From Terfezia claveryi (lineage: Eukaryota; Ascomycota; Pezizomycetes; Pezizales; Pezizaceae), in assembly GCA_015179025.1 (NCBI GenBank), contig WHUX01000161.1, positions 1 through 64,000 on the forward strand: a DNA stretch of 64,000 bases. The letters run 5' to 3'. Positions 32,764-43,876 of this stretch are shown in pieces. Position 1 is the stretch's first letter; each line of letters opens with the position of its first letter. The position numbers were made by a program, and so were the translations under genes. The notes beneath the pieces are model-generated. The model was not told the origin of the DNA and made no database searches. It saw only the letters and a list, made by a program, of their open reading frames with translations.

Positions 32764-33045
32764 CTAGATCGCCTCATAACCCTTAATTAACTCGTCAAGT
32801 TCCGTCAAAAGAAACGCAACCAATCGAATGTAACAAGCGCCCTCCCCATTGTTTTCTCCTGACAGACGGTTGAGATCTTCCAGCCCTATTTGTCCGTCCT
32901 CACGGACAAATTTTAGTGACTGAAGTAGAATAGAACAAACCCCATCCCCTTGGGAGATCCGACTCTCAAGTTCTTCCATGATCCCCTCTGACCTTTTGAG
33001 TTTGATGGTGATGTCCAAGAAGCAAGTTTCAATGGCAGATGACAT
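32764..33045 (-). CDS. Small helical protein, family 1 (NNGEG), 93 aa
   Basis: Function unknown. Start MSSAIETCFLDITIKLKRSE; then IMEELESRISQGDG, LLQSLKFVREDGQIGLEDLN, core SGENNGEGACY and end GYEAI. It resembles the 27.6- and 36.3-kb genes in the middle, and the 24- and 31-kb genes in its flanks, which suggests exchange between paralogs. Leader repeat at 33062-33146 (mixed CCACAA/CCAGAA), promoter block at 33194-33248. No secretion signal. Confidence 0.8.
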   Translation of the reverse strand: MSSAIETCFLDITIKLKRSEGIMEELESRISQGDGVCSILLQSLKFVREDGQIGLEDLNRLSGENNGEGACYIRLVAFLLTELDELIKGYEAI

Positions 33046-33061
33046 TTTTTTTTTTACTGTG

Positions 33062-33146
33062 GATGGATTGTGGTTGTGGTTCTGGTTGTGGTTGTGGTTG
33101 TGGTTGTGGTTCTGGTTGTGGTTGTGGTTGTGGTTGTGGTTGTGGA
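33062..33146 (-). repeat. (CCACAA)n leader microsatellite with CCAGAA variants
   Basis: About 14 hexamers. The variant units set it apart from the arrays of the other paralogs. Confidence 0.9.
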
Positions 33147-33193
33147 TTTGATTTGATTTTCCTTTGAGTAGCTATGAGGTGTGATACCGGCGG

Positions 33194-33248
33194 GTTAAAT
33201 ATCCTTGGGGATTGGCCAAATGTGCTAGATTAGGCCAAGTGGTTAATA
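33194..33248 (-). promoter_or_regulatory. Family-1 promoter block
   Basis: Same series of words, followed upstream by cgttcgctacactattaacc and the distal gtaccggtacc and tagtctggttggcac words (33340-33355). Confidence 0.7.
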
Positions 33249-33985
33249 GTGTAGCGAACGAAAGAGAAGTAGTCAAGCATGATGACCCGATATAGGTACC
33301 GGTACACCTTATTGAAATATCAGACCCTCGTAGCCACTTGTGCCAACCAGACTAGTCAGCCACCAATTACTGCCACCGAGAAGTAATAATGCACCTTTGC
33401 CATGCCCTCGATCTCCACCAACCGTTCTTCCTCCAATTGTACCTGCAACACACATTTCTCTGGAAATAAACAGGGGAAAACTACAAACCAGGAGCCAACA
33501 ACTACGCCACCTTCTTAATACCTGCAACCTTCTTAATGTACACGATCTTCCAACTCAATACCTGGCCAAAAACAATCTCAGGCAGCGTCAGAGCCTCTAT
33601 CTTAGTACTGGGTAACAACTAGAAAAACACATCTGCAATCATAGTAACACCTGGTATCTATTCTACCTTAAAATCAAACTCTGCAAAGGTCGATGCATAA
33701 CGAGCTAGGTATTGTCTGATTAGGAGATACCTTTGTCTTATGAAGAAACTGATGAGCTCGACAATCTGAACACCAAATAAACCATGCCAACCAGACTACT
33801 CTTACCTATACCTTCCGAAACTGAACTCCTCCCCCCCCCCCCCGGGCCCAAATCCATCGAACTTCGAATAAGTAGGGGGATAGGAGGATGTTCACTAACA
33901 TCAAAAATTGTAATTATTTTACTTCTATTTGGCCCGACTCGACGGAATAGCTGCGTTCAGCCACACACATGCAGAAGATCTTACT

Positions 33986-34078
33986 ATGTTCTGTCCTGCC
34001 CGGGAGCTGATTCGCGAATAGGACGTCCCAGTCGCGACTGGGACAGCTCCCGAGCTTCCAGGAATTGGCGAGGACAAG
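33986..34078. mobile_element. CCCGGG-palindrome MITE, internal deletion
   Basis: Same start and TCCCAGTCGCGACTGGGA palindrome as 25444-25590, with the part after the palindrome shortened. Confidence 0.6.
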
Positions 34079-34559
34079 CATGATGGTCAGTTAACGGAGA
34101 CTCATCGGAGGATATGCGTATACAGGCCACTAAAAGTAGTGTTGCGGACTTTGACGAGCTAAGGAAGGCTTGCCACGTGATACATTGTAAGGTAGGCTCA
34201 CCCCGTTTGTGCATGTCAGATTAACTTGGCTTGTCCTGAATCCACCTGGGTTTCTGAGCCCCAAAAGTATCACCAGCAACCTACACACTTGCCTGTTTGA
34301 GTACTGTTACAGACTATGCTTGAACTTGTGACAGTCGTACCAGGTATTGGCACGACTCTCGACCCGTGAACTTTGACACTTTACTAGTAACTGATGAAGC
34401 ATTATGAACAATAACATAAAATTGAGGTTTTTGCTATTGGAGATTTGTTAATGTACATATTATCTTTTGACAAGATTGAATGGTACAGAAGACCGATGAC
34501 TCTATTGTCTTGTTGTGTGAAAACCTCATCCTAACTGCCATTCGACACTATCTAACTTA

Positions 34560-34930
34560 TGAGCCTAGACTTATTAGATGCACTTAATATTCGAATTTTA
34601 AAGGCATTTTAGCCGTACTGCACTTAGTTTTTATCCTGAAGTATGTCTTCCAGATTCTATATTAATTTTTCCATCTAGACATAGTGACAAAATTCCTACA
34701 AGTGCAAAGGGAAATTCAAACCTGACAATCAGGCGTATTAAACCCAATTTAGATTGTAGCAGCCACTACCACCCATCACATAGCTGCCTGAATACTCCTA
34801 TCGAGCAAGACTCTTGGCAGATTTGCAAATCGGAATTGGGAGTGAAACGGAGGACTATGGTGATATTTCATTGTTGAGTACAATTCATGTTCTTAAGCCA
34901 AAATTCATGTTCTTAAGTAGATGTATTCTC
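34560..34930. repeat. Dispersed ~370-bp block, second copy
   Basis: Copy of 31925-32300, nearly identical; it ends in a duplicated ttcatgttcttaag phrase. Confidence 0.8.
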
Positions 34931-35329
34931 TGGCATTTCGTTTGGATTAGTAGGGTATGCAAGTGTTGTAGAAACCAGAACTTTGGCAATAGAGTAGGCT
35001 CTGGAGTCCCTAATATCAAATTTTATATGGCCTTATGATGTAATTAAATGGTTGATTATATATATGTATAAATATAATCAAATTTTCATATCTCATTAAT
35101 ACCTTTCTTAAGCAGTGGGCATGGCACCATTCTCTCTGCTGCTATCATACTTCCCCACGGCCCCAGCCTTGGTAGCCAACTTCAGACCCAGTTCTCGCTA
35201 TTACAGGGTTAATTTGCAATTCCCATAAGGGCTATGGCCTATACTTTATAGTTCCTTTGTGCTTGCGCTATTTTGCCGTACATGATTCTGTTTAACCTTC
35301 AAGCTTCTGTAGGATCCAAAGAAATGTTT

Positions 35330-36190
35330 ATTTTACACAATAATTTGGCAAGTTGGGATTGAATATAAATGAAATCTGGAATGCGCAAATAAGCATGTGG
35401 TAAAGTAAAATTAGGTAAATACTATCCTTCTGTGAAATTCAAAGTTTTTCCAACATAGCTAACCCGATACTAATCAATCCCCGAATAGGAGGAATGAAAC
35501 TAGCTAGATATACCAATTCAGACTTTCTCCCTGCTGATGTACTCAGCGTTTTTATACCAATAATAACGTCACCTTCTCCCTAACCATAGCCACAACCTCA
35601 TCCAAAGTCATGCCCTTCAGAGTTTCAAACTCACTCATCTTGGTGATTCCATTCTGCCTCCAGTCCGCAACAATAAGCTTGATCAAGGTCTCCAACCTTT
35701 CCTCCGTAATAATGGTGCTAATCAGTATCCACAGTTCAATACTTAAATCATAGGTGAGAAAATCATGAGCAACTAGGAATCTCAAGAGCTCATACACGAA
35801 AACATCCTCATCTGGGTCATCGTTTGTAGTCATTGTTATTGCGGTTTATGTTGTTTTTCTCTCTGGCGTTTCGTTTGGATTAGAAGGGCATGCAAGTGAA
35901 GTAGAAAGAGGAACTATGGCAATGGACATGACTCTGGAAACTGGAGGTCCCTAATATACCTCTATTGAGCCGTGGACATGGCACCATTCTCTTCGCCGCT
36001 AATTCCATATGGCCCCGGCCTTAATAGCCACACCTTCAGACCCAGTTCTCGCTATTACTGGGTTAATTTGCAATCCCATAAGGAATATGGCCTATAGTTT
36101 ATGGAGTAATCAGCACTGATCTACAATTCATGACCTTTAGCACTGATGTATTTCATCTTCTTTTTTTTTTTTTTTTTTTTGTATACTCAT
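35330..36190. repeat. Segmental duplication C, copy 2
   Basis: Partner of 25985-27480 without the LTR/transposase insert. The junction sequence cttcgccgct aattccatatgg suggests that this is close to the pre-insertion state. Confidence 0.9.
35552..35833 (-). CDS. Small protein, family 3 (MTTN), 93 aa
   Basis: Function unknown. Start MTTNDDPDEDVFVYELLRFL; the second half (VADWRQNGITKMSEFETLKG on) is identical to that of the 26.2-kb gene except at the very end (VTLLLV versus VTLRLALLV). Differences in the first half change charge and size (G/D, V/D, E/V, S/Y, R/S, G/E). The upstream 170 bp are identical, so the duplication is young and the replacements are unexpected under neutrality. No known domain. 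Confidence 0.78.
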   Translation of the reverse strand: MTTNDDPDEDVFVYELLRFLVAHDFLTYDLSIELWILISTIITEERLETLIKLIVADWRQNGITKMSEFETLKGMTLDEVVAMVREKVTLLLV

Positions 36191-36342
36191 TACTATTTCG
36201 GTACCCTCACTACACATCCCCGTGGGGGGATCTTGAAAGATAATTCAGATTGGGGGGGAAAGACTTAAATTTGAGTTCCTGCTAATAATACTAACTATAG
36301 AATACCTTGGGTTCTTCCTTTCCCTTATCACCTACAGCCTCC

Positions 36343-36654
36343 CTAGGAGCGGTCGGGTTCGAGACTACACCTACCGTAGATCGCTTCAAAACCGCTAATT
36401 AACCCGTCAAGTTCCGTCAAAATAGACTCAACCAATCGAATGAAATAATCGCCCTCCCCATTGTTCTGTCCTGACAGATGGTTGAGCTCTTCTAGCCCTA
36501 TTTGTCCGTCCTCATGGACATATTTTAGTGACTGAAGTAGAAAAGAACAAACCCAATCCCCTTGGGACTGACTCTCAAGTTCTTTGATGATCTCATCTGA
36601 CCTTCTGAGCTTCTTGATGATGTTCATGAAGCAAGTTTCAATGGCAGATGACAT
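36343..36654 (-). CDS. Small helical protein, family 1 (NNGEG), 103 aa
   Basis: Function unknown. I place the start at the ATG on the minus strand at 36654 (MSSAIETCFMNIIKKLRRSD), matching all paralogs; the frame is also open upstream through leader and promoter, which is not meaningful. A 6-bp deletion shortens the ELESRISQG region to ELESQSQG. The core is QNNGEGDYF; the C-terminus is extended by about ten residues after GFEAI (IYGRCSLEPDRS) because a different stop is used. Its leader has only about four CCACAA units and the promoter block is at 36734-36783. Confidence 0.78.
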   Translation of the reverse strand: MSSAIETCFMNIIKKLRRSDEIIKELESQSQGDWVCSFLLQSLKYVHEDGQIGLEELNHLSGQNNGEGDYFIRLVESILTELDGLISGFEAIYGRCSLEPDRS

Positions 36655-36733
36655 TTTCTTAAACTGTGGATGGATTGTGGTTGTGGTTGTGGTTGTGGTT
36701 GTTGATTTGATTTTCCTGGTGTGATACCGGCGG

Positions 36734-36783
36734 GTTAAATGTCCTTTGGGATTGGCCAAATGTGCTAGATTAGGCCAAGTGGT
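36734..36783 (-). promoter_or_regulatory. Family-1 promoter block
   Basis: Same words as the other copies, but the distal part is truncated: after CACTTGGCC comes atgatcgatgataccgatat within a few bases, so the cttctctttcgttcg segment is deleted. Confidence 0.65.
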
Positions 36784-37046
36784 CAAGCATGATCGATGAT
36801 ACCGATATATCACCTCCCTGCTAGATGATCGCCGGTATATCTAATAATAAGAGAGAAGCCGCGTGCTTGATTGATACACTTGAATGTAAGAATGTAAGGA
36901 AATCCGTCCATCTTTAATAATAATATCTCACTGACCCAACATACATCCGTTCAGTTCGCACATTCGCACATTTTCGCTCTATGCCTGCGTCCTCCTACTA
37001 TTACCTTGTTCCAACACTGCCTTTTCCACTGGGCCTCCGCACTGTC

Positions 37047-38350
37047 ACCCCACTTCCTGGAAACCATGGTCGTTCCGCTGATGTCACCTCGGTACAGGCT
37101 ACTATGTACAGGCTACGATGTACTTACTGTCACCTCAACTGCTATCATCCCCGCCACCGCTGCTATCACCCCCGCCCCCCGCTGCTATCACCCCCGCCGC
37201 CCCTGCTATCACCTCCGCCGCCGCTGCTATCATCCCAACTTCCTGGAAACCTAGGTAGTTCCGCTGCTGTCACCTAGGTACAGGCTACTTACTGTCCCTC
37301 ACCTGCTATCAGCTCCGCCGCCGCTGCTATCACCCCCGCTGCCGCTGCTATCAACCCCGCCGCCGTTGCTATCACCTCTACCGCCGCTGCTATCACCCCC
37401 GCCGCCGCTGCTATCATCCCCGCCGCTGCTGCTATCACCTCCGCCGCCGTTGCTATCACCTCCGCCGCCGCTGCTATCACCCCCGCCGCCGCTGCTATCA
37501 TCCCCGCGCTGCTATCATCCCCGCCGCTGCTGCAATCACCCCCGCCGCTGCTATTACCACTGCCGCTGCTGCTATCACCACTGCCGCTGCTGCTATCACC
37601 ACTGCCGCCGCTGCTATCACCGCCGCCGCTGCTATCACCCCCGCCACCGCTGCTGCTACCCCCACTTCCTGGAAACCTAGGTAATCCCGCTGCTGTCACC
37701 TAGGTACAGGCTACTTACTGTCGCCTCAACTGCTACCACCCCCGCTGCCGCCGCTGCCGCCCCCACTTCCTGGAAACCTAGGTAATCCCGCTGCTGTCAC
37801 CTACGTACATCTACTTACTGTCACCTCAACTGCTATCACCCCCGCCGCTGCTATCACCCCCGCCGCCGCTGCTATCACCTTCGATGCTGTCACCGTACCT
37901 CCACTGCCGCCACTGCTTTTTCCACCTCGGTGCTGTCGCATCCACCTCCGCTGGTATTACATCCACTTTCGCTGCTATTGCATCCACCTCCGCTGCTGCC
38001 ACCTTACCTTGTTCGCTGTCATGACAACCTCCACCTCCGCTGCTATCAGTAATCATCTACCTCTGCCGCTACCACTTCTGCCGCCGCTGCCACTTCTGCC
38101 GCTACTGTGACAGCACCTCCTGCGCTGCCACCACTTCCGCCGCTGTTGCCACCTCCTCCGCTACTGCCACCCCCGCTGCGGCTGCTTGAGTACTTCTGCT
38201 ACTGGCACCTCCGCTACTGCCACCCCGCTGCGGCTGCTTGAGTACTTTGCTACTGGCACCTCCGCTGTGGCCACCTCTTCAGAAGTCCCACCTTCACTGC
38301 TGCCACTGCCTTTTCCACCTCCGCTTCTTCCATCTCTGCTACTGCTCCCT
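37047..38350. repeat. GC-rich composite satellite (gctgctatcacccccgccgc)
   Basis: Built from an 18-21-bp unit and from a longer module (ccacttcctggaaacc, ctgctgtcacctaggtacag, gctacttactgtc) that recurs near 37047, 37231, 37661 and 37759. The 3' part uses ccacctccgctgctgccacc variants and a 60-bp duplication (gctgcggctgcttgagtact, about 38176 and 38230). Open frames on both strands reflect the triplet-like period and are not genes. Confidence 0.9.
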
Positions 38351-40119
38351 CTACTATTTATTACCCGAAAGAGAAAATCTGCTACAATATTCGAGGCAAT
38401 TACCAGTTCTATGCCACCGAGGGCCTCTTCATATGCCGATCGGTGTCTGTATTCTGATCGTTTCGCCTGAATGCCCCTCTTCTTACCCCTGTGTGGTATG
38501 GCATGCTACAACTATGGCTACTAAAATTTATCTATTAGTACAGCAAAGCAAAAGGATAATGCTAAAGAGCTAAATGGTTTATGGTATACTGGTGGCAAGC
38601 ATTGGAAATCAATCCCATTTGGGCGTGGGCGAATCACAAAGATTAAGACTTAAAGTTTTCCACCTCCAAGGCCAGGATTCTGATATTCGACATCTACACT
38701 TCGAAAAGGCATTAAGGAAGCAGAGCAGATAAATGTGGGGTTTATCACTTTGCATGCAGGGTTGTATATCAACTTCAACAACCGAGCTCGTTATGTCCAT
38801 TTGTTGTCGTCTCGGAGCGCTCTACTTACCCTGAGTCGCTAACTTAGCGGCTCTTTGTCTTCTCGTTTTTGCTTTGTTTTCCTTTATTTCTTCTCCATCC
38901 AGCCTCCTATATCTAAAATCCACTCGAGCTTCTTACCCGCCCTCTCAGTGTTCATTTCGTAACCTTTTCCCAATGTTTTTGCCTATATATACACCGTCGG
39001 CTCTCCACAAATCCGTGCAACTCAACTCCTAAGATTCTGAGTCCCCGCCTCGCTTTTGCCACTCACCTACAGGATTCTCAAAATTCTCATCATCTCTTTG
39101 AAACCAAACCGCTTTTGAGCAAAATATTAATTAAATCCAAAAATCCTTTGAAATGGAAAACCTAAACACGATGTATCCAATGCTACATATATTCCGTAGG
39201 GAAAAGAAACGGCACACACAAACGAGTGGAGACGGCCCATAATGTGCGGGGGCAATGGGAGGCGTGAAACCAGCGGTAACGAGCTATTGATCATAGATGC
39301 AAGACTCTGACCCGAGAGTGGCATCACTAGTACTGTTAAAATGAGCAAGAGAGCCTTAGCTTTCCTTCGACCGAGGGTAGTGAATGCTGTTAGAAGAGAA
39401 CGGGAAAGATGGAAAGATGGAAATCTCGACATTTTCGAAGGATGGAGTGGGAGGGTTAGCACCGGAAGTCGAACTTCATGCATTGATGCTATTGTGCCTT
39501 ATAATAGGCTATACCTGCTTCCATGGCATCATGGATACGGCTAGTGAGTTGCTAGCCAAAGTATCATGGAAAATTGAGGTCTGGATGACGATGTGTTTGA
39601 TGTTGGCGCGGGTATACAAAGACTTGACAACATTGTGGGAATCAAGAGGAGAAGAGGATTTCTCAGCGAGAGAAAAATTAGAAGAAGCGGAATATTGAGG
39701 GAGAAAAGAGAAAGCAACCACATATTGGAAGATCGAGAGTCGTCAGTAAGGGGAAGGTTTGTGTTGGCGGAATAAGGAAACTATTGAGGGAAACTAATTC
39801 ACTACTAATAAGAATGTATCCTGAGGAGGAAGGAGTGTACCGCCGGGAAGTTGGTGAGAGCTCCAAAGCAGCAGGGAAGCATAAAGCTGGGAGTGAGAAA
39901 GGAGGTCCTGCTTCGTCTCGAGAAATTCAAATTGCGACACGATACTATATCTACTATTCATAAATGGACGACCAGAAATGACTCCTGAAGATTCAAACGT
40001 CGGGAGTCAAGCAACCTAGGATATGAGGTTTGGGAGGAGATCCATCCTTATGAAAGCCGGGATGTGTTTACTTTGAAGGAGGAAAAAGGAAAGACACCGA
40101 AGATTTTGGAAGGGGGCGA
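38351..40119. other. No gene assigned; possible upstream part of a retroelement relic
   Basis: Several frames of 60-118 codons overlap on both strands near 39127-39720, none with a domain that I can name. A TATA-like cctatatatac is near 38982. Because the next segment is a Gypsy pol relic, 39340-40119 may be its decayed gag/protease part. Confidence 0.3.
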
Positions 40120-40920
40120 CACTTGCGTGAGCACGGCGGCGTTACGCGAGTGTCAAAATCGTGGAAGAAGGTTCTTGAAGGACGAACTTTATATAAAAAG
40201 AAGGAAGATAAAGTTCGCCCCGCCAACATAATTTATAAAGGAGGATTAAAGCTCGAGAGATTGGAAGATTGGAAGGAGCAGCTACTTGGGGTTCCATCCA
40301 GTGGTACTAAGTATCCTGGGATAATACCCAAATTTTCTAGTATCGAGAGGGGGAGAAGACTGACACCGGAGAGACTTAGCAAGACCGGAGGAACAATATT
40401 GTGCTGGTCGAGGTTCTTTATAGTAGGGAAGCAGGGATAGTGTTGATTTCACGGAGAAGGAAGTCTTCAAACCAGAGGTAGAGCCACCGCACATAATCCC
40501 CACCATCGAGCACACACCTTGGCAAGCTGCCAATTTCAGAGTCCCCAAGGCACTTGAGGGGAAGTCATCGATATCGTGAAGAAGAAGTTGGGATGCGGAG
40601 CATTAGAAAGGTGTTGTGGGCCATACCGCCACCCATGGTTTTTAGTACCCAAAAGGGACAAGGGGTATTGACTTATCAGTGCGGCTCAAGGATTGAACGC
40701 GGTCACTATCAAGGATGCGAGTTTACCGTCATCGGCCGAGGAGTACAGCGAGGATTTTGCAGGATTTCCGTTGTTGTCTTTGCTGGATTTATTTTCAGAA
40801 TATGATCAGTGTGAACTGGATGTCGAGCAAATATATACAAGCTCATGACAAGCCAGGAACGTATTATCTGATTCCACCATTCCAAGTTCCAGCTATCTGC
40901 CAATAAAACTTATACAACCA
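40120..40920 (+). pseudogene. Gypsy pol relic of a second lineage
   Basis: Reading across frames gives YKKKEDKVRPANIIY (about 40189), IPTIEHTPW-like at about 40500, IVKKKLGCGALE (about 40570), YRHPWFLVPKRDKG (about 40626) and FAGFPLLSLLDLFSEYDQCE (about 40756-40816). These follow the linker and reverse-transcriptase fingers of the fungal Gypsy lineage whose Pol has YK-x-x-x-KKV and SGYDQ-type motifs, different from the 8.3-kb element. The catalytic YxDD region is missing. Confidence 0.6.
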
Positions 40921-42115
40921 TATTATAACCCCAACTCGATAATTACACGGTGGCACGGAAATACTAGTACTTCCGAAGTGTAACAACTTACGAATACCTG
41001 AATCAATCAATAAGGGTTCCTGGTGGGTTTCCTGCTCCTGGTTCTGTACTTTTTCTCTTCTGTGTTTGGTTTACAGTCATTATTGGTATTGTACAGCGGC
41101 AAAACACAGGCAAAACAGTGTCGGCAATAGGTTGGACGTTTAACGACGGTGGGTTTGGCTTACACGATTCATTACACGAATTCTTTCGGAATCAGGAGAT
41201 GGAAGATCATTTCGAGAGCTCACCATTACACTGTGAATCAGGTGATAGAAGGTATTACACGAACTCAGCCTGAATCAGAAGATGGATTAGGCGAAGATGG
41301 ATTAGGCGAAGGCATGTATACATCGGTTGGATAACATTTCGTCGGCATACTTACTGTAGTCAGTGTGATCTGAGCCTTGGTGCTCACGAAGGCCTTATAC
41401 CTTCCGGTTCCTATAATAACCGCAGTGGCACCCATCCGGGGTTTTGTTTGAACGAGCCTTTATTGACCAGTCTCAGCTGTGAGACGTGAGCTTCAGCCAA
41501 CCTGGATCCCTCTCACGATCTAGCCCTTTCGTTACTTTCGTTCGGGGGCAATCGCGAGTTCCGTCAGCGTTTCTCAGTACAGGACTTCTACGATTGCAGG
41601 GAAGTACTACCAAAACCCCTGCACCCTTCTGTCCCCCACCCCTGGGCTCGGCTTCCCACCTGGGTGGGTGATCGACCCTTCCACTCAGAAGGATTTGCGT
41701 GCTGCATTCCCTGAGCACTACGAGGATGAAGACGAGGCACGTGCCCTTGACTGCGACTTAATGTTTGAGGACGGCAAGTTTGTTAGAGCTCTCCTCATGG
41801 TTCGAATAGGAGTAGGTAATGATGTTTTATAGCAGCGAAATGTTGAATTCCACTGCAAGTAGCATCTAGGAATACAGGAGAGTAATGTATATAATCTGGA
41901 TTATCTTTCATTTTCCTCATTGAAATACAGGTAAAAAAAAACAAAGAGCTCCCTCTCCCCCTAATACCTTCTTACGCAACCGTGTCCCTATACGTGCCAA
42001 TGAGACTATCCCTATACCCCGAGTCGAAGTCCAGCCCGCAACCCATCCCCTCTTTCCGAAGTACCCTTCCCCGGAAACGACGGTAGCGACGGTAACGCCC
42101 CGCCTGCGATGCCTA
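40921..42115. other. Unassigned DNA, one possible gene fragment
   Basis: Around 41665-41815 one plus frame reads ALDCDLMFEDGKFVRALLMV within about 50 open codons, with acidic character; I do not recognise it. A LINE-tail-like ctcatggttcgaataggagt follows at 41793. Other frames look random. Confidence 0.3.
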
Positions 42116-42240
42116 TGTTCTGTCCTGCCCGGGAAACCACACCATTCTTGGGAGGGATGGTCTACGCACGAATATTGTCCTGCCCGGTAATGCAAAAATG
42201 AAATTCCTCTGGAGGCCAGATCATGGGTTGTCCTCCGGCA
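42116..42240. mobile_element. CCCGGG-palindrome MITE, inverted relative to 32446-32605
   Basis: tgttctgtcctgcccgggaa, then ttgggagggatggtctacgc and gcaaaaatgaaattcctctg; this is the complement of the 32.4-kb copy. Confidence 0.65.
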
Positions 42241-42720
42241 ATTCGATAACCAAATGTAATAATTTAGTGAGGGTACATGGAGTGAAATAGTGATGAGTAT
42301 TAATAAAAAATGGAAGATGAAATATCAGTCCTAACGAACATGGATTGTACTAAATAATAAAATATCACCATGCTTACTTACTTATCAGTACGGAGGAACA
42401 GAATGGTACTTAGTAATGAAATATCATCATGATCCTTAAGGTCTACTTCCAATTGCTGCATAGATTCCTCCAGTTCCGCTTCCAAGTACGCTTCCAAGTC
42501 CAATTGCGACTATGCATCTTGGTCGATAGGAGTATTCAAGCATCTATGTGATGGATGGCAGCGGCTGCTACAATGCAAAATCGGATTAATACAGCTGCAT
42601 TGTCGGGTTTGGCATTTCCCCTTGCAATTACAGGAATCCTGTCATAAATGTAAGTAAGTCTAGGTGGAAGATCAATGCAGAATGCGAAGACATACTTCAG
42701 GATATTAACTCAGAGCAGTA
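42240..42720. repeat. Diverged inverted copy of the 31925-32420 block
   Basis: Its complement aligns in order (ctgaagtatgtcttc, tgtagcagccgctgccatcc, gaatactcctatcga) with clearly lower identity than between the 32- and 34.6-kb copies. Together with the adjacent MITE it shows that block and MITE were duplicated as a unit. Confidence 0.6.
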
Positions 42721-43806
42721 CCTACGGTGAGCAGCTTCATGAAGTGTGATTAAAATTGTCGCGCAATGCCAGGCCATGCACACTCAGAAGTAAAAAATAT
42801 CAAATCCCTTTACGGTTCGAATGTTGGGTGCATCTGGAATATGTAGTAGCTCACGAGTTGGATAATGTCGAATCCAATAAGCCATATGTGCTCGTTAATA
42901 AAGCGTGGCGGTTAGAATGGGGTTTTCGCATAACAAGACAAATTGAGTGGTCGGTCATTTGTATGTACCATGTCTATCTTGTCGAGGGATATGTACACTA
43001 ACAGTATCTCCGATTCTCCTCATGGTCCCCTTACTGGGACCGAATAAGAGTAATGAGTACTTTTGAAAAAAAAAAACGCGATAGCAAAAGTTTCAATTTT
43101 ATTTTGTTGTTCATACCGCTTCAACATATTTTGGCTAGTATATTTTTTGTTGAACACGTCGGAGTAGGTCTTAACAGTGTTGTAGAGGTTGTGGAGCTTC
43201 TCTATCGGACTCCAAGTCTTCACATTAAATACTAATTATATACCCCTATTCGAGGAGCCACCCGGAAACCCGGATGGATTCAGATCAACACAGTCCGGCG
43301 GAGGTTGTGAAGCTTCTCCATCAGACTCTTCATTTTTTCACAGGGGGTCTACCTTAACTGACCGCCATACTTTTATTGGGCCAACTAGGTTTCCGGGTGT
43401 CTCCTCATGGTCCCCTGATTGGGATCGAATAGGAGTAATGAGGATTTTTTTTTAAATAAATAAATGTATTGGGCCAATTCCTCGAGAGGACAGCATACCC
43501 ATTCCTGGGCAGGACAGAACACCTACAAGGCTTCCCAAACCTAGGACATTATCCTGAAGAAAGTACGTTCCCGCGAGGGTAGATGACCCATCGACACGAC
43601 GTGACCCTGAATCTTACTTTTTAGTATTATTTCTTGAGAGTATTTTGTCCAGCGTATGTGGTCATGAGGTCTTGACCCGTGTAGGTTGTATGACCCTCAA
43701 CATCTGAAACTATATAAGTTGCCTGAAGCATCACCCTTCTAGTTATGTCCTCATCCTGCTACCAGCACTCCTAAACACTACATCTATTTAACCTATATCC
43801 ACCGAA

Positions 43807-43868
43807 AGCACCACCGCAAGCACCACCGCAAGCACCACCGCAAGCACCACCGCAAGCACCACCGCAAG
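43807..43868 (+). repeat. 12-bp leader repeat agcaccaccgca
   Basis: Five copies between the TATA box and ATG of the family-2 gene. The sister copy has none (ccgaaagcacaaactatg). Confidence 0.95.
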
Positions 43869-43876
43869 CACAAACT

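Noticed and set aside
37289..38056. Gly/Ser- and Ala-rich frames (up to 136 codons) on both strands
   Set aside because: Satellite translation without a promoter, conserved start or domain.
38351..39720. Overlapping frames of 94-118 codons
   Set aside because: Several compete on opposite strands, none has recognisable motifs, and the region lies next to satellite and pol debris.
41473..41718. 81-codon minus frame and overlapping 61-codon plus frame
   Set aside because: No domain, promoter or homolog in the window; overlapping frames on both strands suggest chance.
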